From assembly GCF_958450345.1 (NCBI RefSeq), contig NC_088782.1, positions 103,074,358-103,138,357 of the forward strand: a stretch of DNA of 64,000 bases, in the 5' to 3' direction. This DNA comes from Calliphora vicina (lineage: Eukaryota; Arthropoda; Insecta; Diptera; Calliphoridae). The notes under the pieces are model-generated. The model ran no database searches. It saw only the letters and a program-made list of their open reading frames with translations, and was not told the DNA's origin. Of the stretch, positions 55,466 to 64,000 are shown piece by piece. Each line of letters begins with the position of its first letter. Within the stretch, counting starts at the first letter, position 1. Position numbers and translations under genes: made by a program.

Positions 55466-56694
55466 TGATATACTTTTCAATTTTATCATTATATTTGCAT
55501 GCGTTTTACTATAGATTCCCAGGTATGTATGCTGTTGACGTAAGGGTGCAAATTTTTAAATGGGCTTTATCGTCCAAATGGGTGATACTATCCTAACCAA
55601 ACTTGGGACAATTGCGGAAAACAGTTTTTTCTAGGATATCAAGAAATTTAAAGTCGATCCAAATATCCAATTCAGAGATACACCATTTTTAAAATGCAAA
55701 ACATACCCGGGTATGTTGCCGTTGATATAAAGGTTAAAGGAGTTATCCAAACTACAAAATCATGCAGTTGGGGCCTACCTTCGTCCATTTCTCAAAATCA
55801 AGTTATCGCTAAATTTTGATTTCTATAAACAGAATTGATGCCAACTGGTCTTACGTTTCCAATTTTAGTCCAGCTAATCAAGTATGCAATAATCAATCTA
55901 TATTTATAACAAGATTTGCATCCCATTGATTTTAGAAAAACTATTACTTATAATGAATTTTTACTTTGCTTCATTTGTTTCCTTTTCTTAATTAATTTTT
56001 TTTTGCTCAATATTTATTTTCTTAAAGAAACCCCTTAAACTTGTTTGCAAATAAAGTGATTTTTTTTCTATTTTCCTTCTCCATGAGGAATTTAATTTTA
56101 ACCTACATCCAGCATAATCCCAAAGCAATTTAATTTAATTATGCCAATCATTTCAAGCTATATACAGTTAAAATATATTGATAGATTGATTTCCTTTTTT
56201 ACATTTCTTATAAGTTTAAGACTTGGCGCTAGATTTTATCCAAGGAAAACTACCCACATCACTATGATTTTACAACTAAAGTGATTTAGGGAAGGAGATT
56301 ACTTACAATGACTGTGAGTAAAACCCACATCAAAATAATTTGTTTAAGGACAACATAAAACTATTGATTCTTTTGTGTGTCAATTAAATTGGTGTATGTA
56401 GATTTATAAGGAAACAGAAACAATTGAAAGTGTGCCAAAAAGTTTAAGGAAATTTGTAAATTTATAGTTTTTTTTTGGGATACAAATCCATCAATGTGTC
56501 TTACAGAAGTGGCTTAATTCTGAAGTGTAAAAAATGTTTAATGTTTTAAGATTTAAAAAAAAAATAAATATTTTCAAATATAGTTTTCAAATTTTAAAAG
56601 TATTCACCATGAGTGGTAAGTAAATACATAAAATTCCAATTAAAATTTCCATAATTTTTATTGATATCGCCCTGTCTGTTTTTTATTTGAAATA
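55466..56694. other. Mostly unassigned, with a short transposase-like fragment
   Basis: At 55780-55860 the complement resembles the LKSKFxDNLIxRN segment of the DDE transposase in 56695-57398 (shared bases ATCAAGTTATC and AAATTTTGATTTC). CATACCCGGGTATGTTGCCG at 55688 echoes the words at 54715 and 55528. The remainder is AT-rich with no motif. Confidence 0.4.
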
Positions 56695-57398
56695 AAGGGT
56701 GTTTTTTCAAGACCAATAGAACTTGAACTTGAACAAATTTTTATTCGATAGATTGCATTAACATTTGAAAATGATTTCAATCAAATGTCCACTTCGGCTG
56801 TTCTTGACGGGAAGCACTCTGGATGTCCAACTTCTGACCGTATGTCATGAATAATATGAACAATGTTGGCTTCCAAGGCATCAATTGTTGCTGGTATATC
56901 AGGATAAACCAGTGGCTTCACGTGACCCCTCAGGAAATAATCGACAGGTGTTAAATCACAGGACCTTGGATGCCAATTGACAGGTCATTTCTCGTAATCA
57001 AGTTATCCCCAAATTTTGATTTCAATAAATCGATATTTGCGTTCACAGCGCAATCCTGTTGAAACCATATCTCACCCGGATCAATGTCATCCATATTTTT
57101 AAACAAATAAATCATTGATCATGGTGCAATAGTGATCTTCATTGACCGTAACTTGAGCTTTGGCTTAATTTTTGAAGAAATAAAGTCCCATGATGAATTA
57201 AATTTTTCTGTATGTAATGAAGGGTTTGTTGTGGATTGTCGATTACTGATTCTCAAAAGTAAATTTGGATAATTAGGTAGCGCTATTCAAGCATCATGAT
57301 GATTTGACAGAATATACTGATCATAAATGTCAAAAAGTGAGCGCAGTATGACAGTTCGTTTAACAGTTAAGTTCTATCGGGCTTGAAAACACCCCTTG
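56695..57398 (-). mobile_element. Tc1/mariner-class element, internally deleted, in a TA site
   Basis: Ends AAGGGTGTTTTTTCAAGACC and, in reverse complement, CAAGGGGTGTTTTCAAGCCC, each continuing (A/C)ATAGAACTT or CGATAGAACTT, are inverted repeats. TA lies on both sides (56693-56694 and 57399-57400). The minus strand codes for decayed transposase: AKAQVTVNEDHYCTMINDLF near 57160, DDIDPGEIWFQQDCAVNANI near 57090 (IWFQQDGA holds a catalytic Asp), DLLKSKFGDNLITRN near 57020, and, in other frames, SWTSRVLPVKNSRSGHLIEI at about 56835-56775, matching NWxxRxxxxxxSRGGHMPEIIF. The N-terminal half has been lost. Confidence 0.85.
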
Positions 57399-57882
57399 TA
57401 TTTTCTGAAGCTATCAGACAAACATGCAAACATTGTTCCATAAATATTTTTAAGACTTTTGTTTAACGTTCATTTTCGAAACTGTTTTTTTTAATTTTGT
57501 GAATCCCTCAAAATTATTGCCTCTCAAATTCCCCTATAATGAGGCAGCCTAAAATGCAAATAAAAATATTCATTATATTTAGCGTTGAGTTTAAAGAACT
57601 AATGATTTATGCGCCATTTGCATATTACATTAAAATGTCTTTGTTTGTCTCCAAAAATAATTTATTATTTATACACAAATATTTACTTTACAGCTTTTAT
57701 TTAATTGCATCTCAAATACATGAGGTAAAGTTTAATTTAACAAATGTAAAAAAACAACTTAATCTTCTTAAGTTTTTGTTTCAAAACTACACGTAAGTAA
57801 AAGGAGACAAAAAGAAAACTGTATAAAATATTCAACAAATGTGTCTGCGAAAGAATGATAAAAGAAACTACTATTATGACAA
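57399..57882. other. No gene recognised
   Basis: AT-rich; the open frame at 57539-57796 is hydrophobic by composition but has no family resemblance I can see. Confidence 0.45.
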
Positions 57883-58196
57883 CACAGTGGGACAGAATAA
57901 AATTTTTTTGGAAATAAATCTGGCATTTCTAAGCAGCTGGTTGGCTTTCCAAAAATATAAAAAATCTTTGAATTCGGATGGGAAACAAAAAATTGGCATG
58001 TGTTTAAAAAATTTACATGTCGAAGGTACCCTAATTTGAGCCCCCATAGGGTTTATTTTAATAACTTATTTTTATATTTATTTTAATAACATATAATCGA
58101 ATACTCCTTGTCTACGCTAACATCAAATTTTATCCCGATCGGCCGTTTAGAAATGCCACATTTATTTCCAAAAAATTTGGATTCTGTCCCACAGTG
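57883..58196. mobile_element. Short complete CACAGTG-ended element (copy T8)
   Basis: Left end CACAGTGGGACAGAATAAA and right end in reverse complement CACTGTGGGACAGAATCCAA; then AATAAATCTGGCATTTCTAA against AATAAATGTGGCATTTCTAA. Length 314 bp. The flanks GACAA and CAGTG do not match, so no target duplication is proven. The AAATTTACATGTCGAAGGTA and GAGCCCCCATAGGGTTTATT interior links it to T9 and to 51540-51665. Confidence 0.7.
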
Positions 58197-58199
58197 CAG

Positions 58200-58810
58200 T
58201 GTTAAGAAAGTCAAATAGAACTAACTAGTGTTACAATTTGTTAAAACATTTCGTGTAAAATACAATACATAATGGAAAAAACTAACAACGTAGCATCATA
58301 TGAGGAGAGACAAAGACAAATTAAAAAGTTCCAGTGACAAAACGGATGAATTTTATGAACCCTTTAGTATTTAATTTAAGTATAATTTTTATCCAACCAT
58401 AGTGACATAAAATTTGTTCAAATTTTAAAATAGAGGGAATGCAACAATGTTGGTTGTAACATTAAAGAAGGAGGTAATTAAAGAAACTTTAAATTGAGTA
58501 ATGTAAATCAAAACTAAGCTTAAATTATTTAAAAATTTATACAATATTAGTTGTGATAGCCAATATTTTTTTTCCTTATCATATTTTCAGATTTTCTTGA
58601 CTGCAGTAACTAATAGAAAATGCACAAAATTTATTAATTACAAAGAAGACCATTAATTAGTCCGTTATTGTGAATCCAAGTGTATATCAATAATGTGTTC
58701 TAGTCTGGCACCCAAGGTCTAAACTAATATCCGTCATCTAAAAACCAAATTTTAAACTTCTAAAATGATAGTCCGATTTGAATTAAATTGAATTTCCACG
58801 ACTATGGAAC
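58200..58810. other. No gene recognised
   Basis: AT-rich with short frames only. Confidence 0.45.
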
Positions 58811-58990
58811 ATTTTTCTTTTAAAATTTCAATAATTTATGTTTTTGAGTGATTTTCGGAAGTGGGCCTTATATGGGGGCTATGACCAATTATGGACCGAT
58901 CACCATGAAATTATGTCGTGTGATTTATGTCTATATGAAAGTTTACTATGTTGAATTTTGTGAGTATACCAACATTTTTAGGCGATTTAA
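58811..58990 (+). repeat. P2 repeat body fragment
   Basis: TTTTTCTTTTAAAATTTCAA, GATTTTCGGAAGTGGGCCTT and GGGGGCTATGACCAATTATG correspond to 28265-28445. It breaks off in an A-tract near 58990, where unrelated sequence begins. Confidence 0.75.
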
Positions 58991-59124
58991 AAAAAAAAAA
59001 ATGTTCAATAAAATATTTACAAATTTTGTTGTTTGATTTTGTGATTTTTGTGATAGGTCCCATTTCAATAAAATATTCAATTGACTTTATGAATTTTGTA
59101 ATTGGATTTGAATTTTTGTTTTTT

Positions 59125-59870
59125 CTGTGTATGGTGAATGGCATACCGTTAAATAAAAATCTAACTCGTTTGTTGGAATTTCTGTACTATTTGTTTTTAT
59201 TTTCTTCGAAATAGACAAAAGGTTCAAAAATTTTATGATAATCACTTTTACCCTTACATTTAGTCATTCTTTTTTGAAAAAAGTTGTTGTGTAGGTATGT
59301 TAAAAAATGCTTTTTATTGAGTTTTTGCAAAGATACACATTTTTTAAATTAAAATTAATTTTTTATTTTATAGTTATTTATATATAGAAAAACAAAAAGA
59401 AATTTATAATCAGGAATCCCGTAATTCCCAAAAAAGTTTTGAAAAATCCCAAAAATGGGATTATTTAGTTTTTTTGCTATAATATCCACACTAGGAGCAG
59501 GGTTATCGGAACCCTTCACAAAATAATTAAGAACATATTTAGCCATCTAAAATAGTTTACTTTATTTTGATATCGACTGCGCGATTTGAGAATTTTTGCC
59601 CTAAACTTGAATTTTACATAAAAAATAGGCGTTATTTGAATGGCCCTGGTCGCCTCCGTATTAACAATTATTAAATTTATTTTCATTTAAAATATTTAGT
59701 GTAAATTTAGCTTTTCAAAAAGTATAAATTCTTAATACATCTTATTTGAAATTTTTTAGATAACTTGAAAATTTAAAAGTACCTTTTTCCCAAAAACTAG
59801 GGAAAAATCGCCTTTTTAAATTGTTTTAAATTCAAATACATATAACTTTAAAGTCAGTCACGATTTTAAG
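59125..59870 (+). repeat. CACAGTG-family body (copy T6)
   Basis: Shares TGGTGAATGGCATACCGTTA, AATCTAACTCGTTTGTTG, GTTGTGTAGGTATGTTA, ATCGGAACCCTTCACAAAAT and AAAATTTAGCTTTTCAAAAA-type words with copy T5 over about 700 bp. Termini missing. Confidence 0.6.
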
Positions 59871-59879
59871 CCTCCATTT

Positions 59880-59995
59880 ACGTGGTACTTTATTTACGCG
59901 AATTCGATATAACGCGAACTCAAATTAGCAACCATTTTTTGAAATACGCGACTTTTTTACGCGTATTTTATATAACGCGGCAACAAACAACAAGA
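59880..59995. repeat. ACGCG-rich short repeat
   Basis: TTTACGCGAATTCGATATAA, AACGCGAACTC, ATACGCGACT, TTTACGCGTATTTTATATAA and CGCGGCAAC: five ACGCG motifs in about 100 bp of otherwise AT-rich DNA. This spacing resembles the ends of pogo/Tigger-type elements as I remember them. No partner end was found. Confidence 0.4.
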
Positions 59996-60001
59996 AACGA
60001 A

Positions 60002-60262
60002 ACAAGTAAGACTACTATATTCGGCCGTGCCGAATCTTAAATACCCTCCACCTAAATATGATGGTATAAAAACTGAAATAATATAACAATTGTTAGAAAG
60101 ACTAGTTTACGCAGAAGATATTTTATTTCAAATGTACAAAAAATTGTATCTAATTCAGCAATTTAACAATTAAAAAATTTAACAATTCATATACTTAATA
60201 ATTAGTTAATACGTTTGGATAACATTTTTCCCTTTTAACCTCAAGTGAAGAAAAGGAGTATA
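60002..60262 (+). repeat. P1 head, truncated, in tandem with the next copy
   Basis: AACAAGTAAGACTACTATAT then GTGCCGAATCTTAAATACCC. It stops at GAAAAGGAGTATAA, exactly where the next head starts. The same head-then-head arrangement is seen at 17821 and 18096. Confidence 0.8.
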
Positions 60263-60447
60263 AACAAGTAAGAGTACTATATTCGGCCGTGCCGAATCTT
60301 AAATACCCTCCACCTAAATATGATGGTATAAAAGGTGAAATAATATAACAGTTGTTAGAAAGACTAGTTTACGCAGAAGATATTTTATTTCAAATGTACA
60401 AAAAATTGTATCTAATTCAGCAATTTATAACTGAAATTCCTATTAGA

Positions 60448-60607
60448 ACGTTTGACACAGTTAATTATTGTCTTTTAATTGAGAAATTGTCGTCTAATTT
60501 TAGTTTTTCTAAATCTTCGTGTAAATTATTATTTTCTTACATAGGTAACCGTAAACAGTTTGTTGGAACCGGGTTAAACGATCTACAATATCTGAGTGTC
60601 AAAGTGG
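60448..60607 (+). pseudogene. Non-LTR reverse transcriptase fragment inside a P1 repeat
   Basis: The frame reads TFDTVNYCLLIEKLSSNFSF, SKSSCKLLFSYIGNRKQFVG and TGLNDLQYLSVKV. FDTVNHxLLIxKL and LxSYLxNRxQxV are the RT blocks just before (G)VPQGS. It begins and ends abruptly: left at the P1 sequence, right at CACAGTG of the foldback fragment at 60610. It joins end to end, in protein terms, with the fragment at 48530-48745. Confidence 0.72.
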
Positions 60608-60609
60608 CG

Positions 60610-60730
60610 CACAGTGGTATGAGAAAAAAAGAGGGAAATAAATCTGTAACTTCTAAACCCTTAGTCCGATTTTAATGAAATTTCACATGCGCAAAGGGGA
60701 ATTCTTGTCGAGTTTAAGTCTGGACCTCAT
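60610..60730. mobile_element. CACAGTG-family arm fragment (copy T7)
   Basis: CACAGTGGTATGAGAAAAAA, AATAAATCTGTAACTTCTAA and GAGTTTAAGTCTGGACCTCA, as in T2 and T3. Left flank TGGCG. Right end lost; P1 sequence resumes. Confidence 0.75.
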
Positions 60731-62230
60731 GAAATGAAATTTAACAATTTATATACTTAATAATTAGTTAATACGTTTGGATCAACATTTTTCCCTTTTA
60801 ACCTCAAGTGAAGAAATAGAGTATAAAAAAAGGGTATACAAATATATTTAGACAAATTTCAAAATATTTGGTTGTGGGACTTATGCGGGAGCTATGACCT
60901 ATTATGATTCGATTGTCATAAAATATGTTTACGTGATTTTTATGTATTTATATGAGAGCTGTGGCCAATTATGGACCAATATTCACAAAATTCAGTACTA
61001 TGATTTTTGAATACAAATTACTGATCTGTGTACTATTTTGGTTTAATATATGAATGCTATGACCTATTATGGTCCTAAGAATTTAAGATTTATTTTTGAA
61101 GAATTTCATATAAACAACGCTATTAACAAGAGTGGACCTTATGTGGGAGCTATGCCGAATTATGCACCAATATTTAAAAAATCTTGTAGTACGATTCTTG
61201 GATACAAATTACTGATCGGTGTAAAATTTTGGTTGAGTGTAGATTTTTATGGATATTTGTGCAGGGTAATGTGTTTTCCTGATGTATTTCTTATATGGAG
61301 GTTATGGCTAATTATGGGCCTATCATCATAAAATTTGGTACATCGATTTTTGTATATATTGAATAAATTTGTTTTGAATTTCAACCTGATAACTATATTT
61401 TTAAGAAATTTATGAGGATATTAGTGATTTTCTGGAGTGGACCTTATATGGGAGCTATGGTTAAATATGGACCGATATTCACAAAATCTAGAAGTATAAT
61501 TACTGGATTCAAATTACTGGATCTGTGCGTAATTTCATTTTGATATCGATATGTTTTTAATACTTTTTAAGGTAATATCTTTTTTCGGAAATGGGCCTTA
61601 TAGGGGAGCTATGACCAATTATCGGCCAATCTGCATAAAATTTGGTACAGTGATATCTATATATATGAGTATAATTTTTGTCGAATTTTAGCATGATAAA
61701 TGTATTTATAAGAGATTTATGAGTACTTAACTGATTTTTGGAAGTGGACCTTATATGGGAGCTATGGTTAAATATGGACCGATATTCACAAAATCCAGTA
61801 GTATGATTTCTAAATATAAACTATGGATGTGTGTGAAATTTTGTTTTGATATTGATATTTTTTAGATATTTATGTAGGTTATTGTGTTTTTCGGAAGTGG
61901 TCCTTATATGGGAGCTATAACCAATTATCGGCCGATCTTCATGGAATTAGGTACAGCGATTTTGGTATATATGGGGATTATTCATGTCGAATTTCAACTT
62001 GATAGCGATATTTATAAGACATTTATGCTTATTTAAGAGATTTTCGGAAGTGTACTTTATATGGGGCTATGGTCAAATATGGGCCTATCCACGAAAAATT
62101 TTGTAATATAATTTTTTTTACCACGAAACTTATTTCTGCTGAATTTCATGTGGATATTCTCAATGTTACACACTGAATGACAAACTTATATATACCCTCA
62201 TTCACCACTTATGGTGGTGGAGGGTATAAA

Positions 62231-63333
62231 AATATTGTTCTGCACTCTTCATCGACGTTTCGCAAGCCTTCGACAAAGTATGGCATGAAGGACTATCGAT
62301 AAAAATAAAACAATATTTACCAGTGAACACACACAAGCTTCTAGAAAGTTATTTAAGTCATCGAAAGTTCGTTCTTAAAGAGGGAGACTTCATAAGTTCA
62401 TCACAGCCTATTGAAGCAGGCGTACCCCAAGGAAGTATACTGGGTCCCTTCCTATATTTGCTATATACTTGTGATATGCCTACAAACAGTCGAACCCACA
62501 TATCTACTTTTGCTGATGACACAGCTATACTAGCCATTCATGAAAACCCCCAAGAAGCATCTGTACCGTTACAAGACCATATACTCGACATAGAAAGGTG
62601 GTTAAAACAATGGAGAATAAAAGTAAACGAGCAAAAATGTATACATCTTACATTCACATTGCGTAGAGAATCGTGCCCTTCAATCCTAATAAATAATCAT
62701 ATAATACCTCAACAAACTGAAGTTAAATATCTAGGTCTGCATCTAGACCGACATCTTACCGGGAAAAAGCATATAGATACGAAATTGACACAAATGAAGT
62801 TAAAATTACTACAAATTTACTGGCTAATTGGTGAAAACTCGAGATTGAGTTTAGATTGCAAAGTTTTGCCGTACAGCTCAATAATAAAACCCATATGGTG
62901 CTATGGAATTCAATTATGGGGCACTAAGCTTCTAATATTGAAAAAATTCAAAGATTCCAAAATAAAATATTACGAATGATAACAGCAGCGCCTTGGTATG
63001 TGAGAAATATTAACATTCATAAGGACCTAGGTGTCTCCCTGGTGAAAAATGAAATAAAAAAACAAGCGGAGTCATATTTTAAAAAGTAAGAAGTTCACCC
63101 AAACCCACTTGCACGAACACTAATGAGAAGTAATGGCTACATCCGACTAAGAAGAAGGAATCCAACAGACCTGCGCTAATGATAGGATCTATAAATTAAA
63201 CAAAATTTTTCGTCCAACTGTGGTGGGACGTAAATAAAAAATAATATTTAGATTTAAGATTTGAACAAATTATTGATAGTTCACATTATTTTGTGAAGAT
63301 ACAATAAATAAAATATGAAATAAAAAAAAAAAA
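62231..63333 (+). mobile_element. Jockey-type LINE, 5'-truncated, third copy
   Basis: The element starts within RT (YCSALFIDVSQAFDKVWHEG) right after the P1 tail GGGTATAAAA and ends in AAAATATGAAAT followed by an A-tract at 63322-63333. Its 3' UTR shares TTAAGATTTGAACAAATTAT-like and GAAGATACAATAAATAAA words with the copy at 48990. No target duplication could be found; the left flank is P1 tail, the right is unrelated. Confidence 0.85.
62236..63179 (+). pseudogene. Jockey reverse transcriptase C-terminal part, frameshift and stop
   Basis: The frame is open from 62237 (upstream of the GTG at 62323). Landmarks: FIDVSQAFDKVWH, GVPQGSILGPFLYLLYTCDM, the catalytic STFADDTAIL, TLRRESCPS, YLGLHLDRHLTGKKHI. 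At about 62925 a slip of one base (WGT then SNIEKIQRFQNKILRMITAA) shifts frame. After it the gene continues PWYVRNINIHKDLGVSLVKN to an in-frame TAA at 63087-63089, and the remaining EVHPNPLARTLMRSNGYIRL ends naturally at 63177-63179. It shares about three-quarters of residues by eye with the copy at 49152-50354, more decayed. Confidence 0.9.
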
Positions 63334-63829
63334 TTATTAACAAAATGTTCTTTTTCCGATATTAAAATGGTTTTATATCAAACATCCTAAACATTTAATG
63401 TGGTGACTTATGGCAGTTACATGTATCTATTGATAAGTAAGAAACTTGTTACCATTTTCAGGTTCATGCACTTTTTTAAGGGGGCGAAATAAATAAAACT
63501 CATTTTCCCAAAAATTTTAAATATGCGAAAAAGTACTTTTTGTTATTTAAAATTAATGTAAGTACTTTTTTCGAAAAAAAAGCTTTTGACTCAGTAGAGG
63601 TTTTTAAGCAATTCTTTCTTACGATTACACTATCCAACAGAATTTTTGGAACAGACTAGCGACTCTATAATTCTGAAAAGGCATGTTGAGTCCAGCTGGT
63701 CTGAATTTTTTTTTTTACAGTGGGTCAAAGTTTTAATTTTTTCATCGAAGGTGGCATTATACAAACTGAAAAAAATGCTGTAAGTTAATATCTATCCCTT
63801 TACGCTTAATTAGCAAAATTACAAGCCAT
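63334..63829. other. No gene recognised
   Basis: AT-rich; contains AAAAAGTACTTTTTG and AAGTACTTTTTTCG near 63530-63570, words also present in the CACAGTG-family bodies. Nothing coding. Confidence 0.4.
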
Positions 63830-64000
63830 ATCAGGTGTCACATTTTTTAAAACTATCTCCAAAAATCCTAGTATGATTCGAATGAGCTGAAATTTAAAAT
63901 ACAAATAGTCCATAAAGAGATTTTTTTATTTAATATATGTAAGTTATCTCTTTTAGTTCAAGAGATATTTAGGTTCATTTATTTATTTTTTTTAATTCTG
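63830..64000 (-). repeat. FB2-type foldback fragment running off the window
   Basis: The complement reads AAATATCTCTTGAACTAAAA, GGACTATTTGTATTTTAAAT and TTTCAGCTCATTCGAATCAT, matching 13181-13285 inside FB2. The rest is beyond the window. Confidence 0.6.

Larger units (their letters stand above)
60264..62229 (+). repeat. P1 repeat, interrupted at 60452-60730
   Basis: Head ACAAGTAAGAGTACTATATT at 60265. At ATTAGAACG (60443-60451) it is broken, and resumes with GAAATTTAACAATTTATATA at about 60733. Other copies read straight through (ATTAGAACGTATGAAATTT). The body continues with five or six TATGGGAGCTATGG units and the tail hairpin ending GAGGGTATAA at about 62229, where the Jockey copy begins. 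Confidence 0.85.

Noticed and set aside
1..64000. Host protein-coding genes, tRNA, rRNA or a bacterial-type system
   Set aside because: No stretch shows host-type exons with recognisable domains, cloverleaf sequences or operon structure. The window reads as eukaryotic repeat-rich intergenic DNA.

Overview
This window looks like a transposon graveyard from an AT-rich insect genome, most probably a fly. No host gene is convincing anywhere: every protein-like stretch I could recognise belongs to a transposable element, and nearly all are broken. The fly assignment is inference. It rests on the base composition, on Jockey-type LINEs, mariner and Helitron remnants, and on a very abundant repeat whose ends (ATACCCTCCACC near the start, TATGGTGGTGGAGGGTATA at the end) and ACGGACAGACGGACATGGC stretch recall from memory the INE-1/DINE-1 repeats of Drosophila. 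No species can be named from the sequence.

Left third (1-21 kb): a Tc1/mariner-class transposase tail; a LINE endonuclease fragment split by a 5'-truncated Jockey with a 14-bp target duplication; a decayed second LINE (here 'LINE B'); two very long foldback elements (5608-7364 and 11598-13949); a RAG1/Transib-type element with CACAGTG ends and 5-bp GGTGG duplications (8934-11073) carrying a nested hAT; a CAGTG-ended inverted-repeat element; a Helitron helicase remnant ending in CTAG; and a tandem cluster of the INE-1-like repeat ('P1').

Middle (21-44 kb): a three-level nest in which a short Helitron carries a hAT that carries a P1 copy; a second hAT placed 24 bp after the Helitron end; tandem copies of a sister repeat ('P2'); a CACAGTG-ended foldback; a mariner fragment fused to a second Helitron helicase tail; a Transib transposase fragment; a piggyBac element in TTAA sites; a LINE RNase H domain hit by two elements; and a mariner carrying a hAT.

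Right third (44-64 kb): unit repeats, a second Jockey with a 10-bp target duplication, a 5-unit tandem array, more LINE B, a small Tc1/mariner-class element in TA sites, further CACAGTG-family arms, another P1 cluster interrupted by an RT fragment, and a third Jockey. The elements do not work together. The value of the window is the record of nested insertions, several with intact target duplications, from which an order of events can be read.
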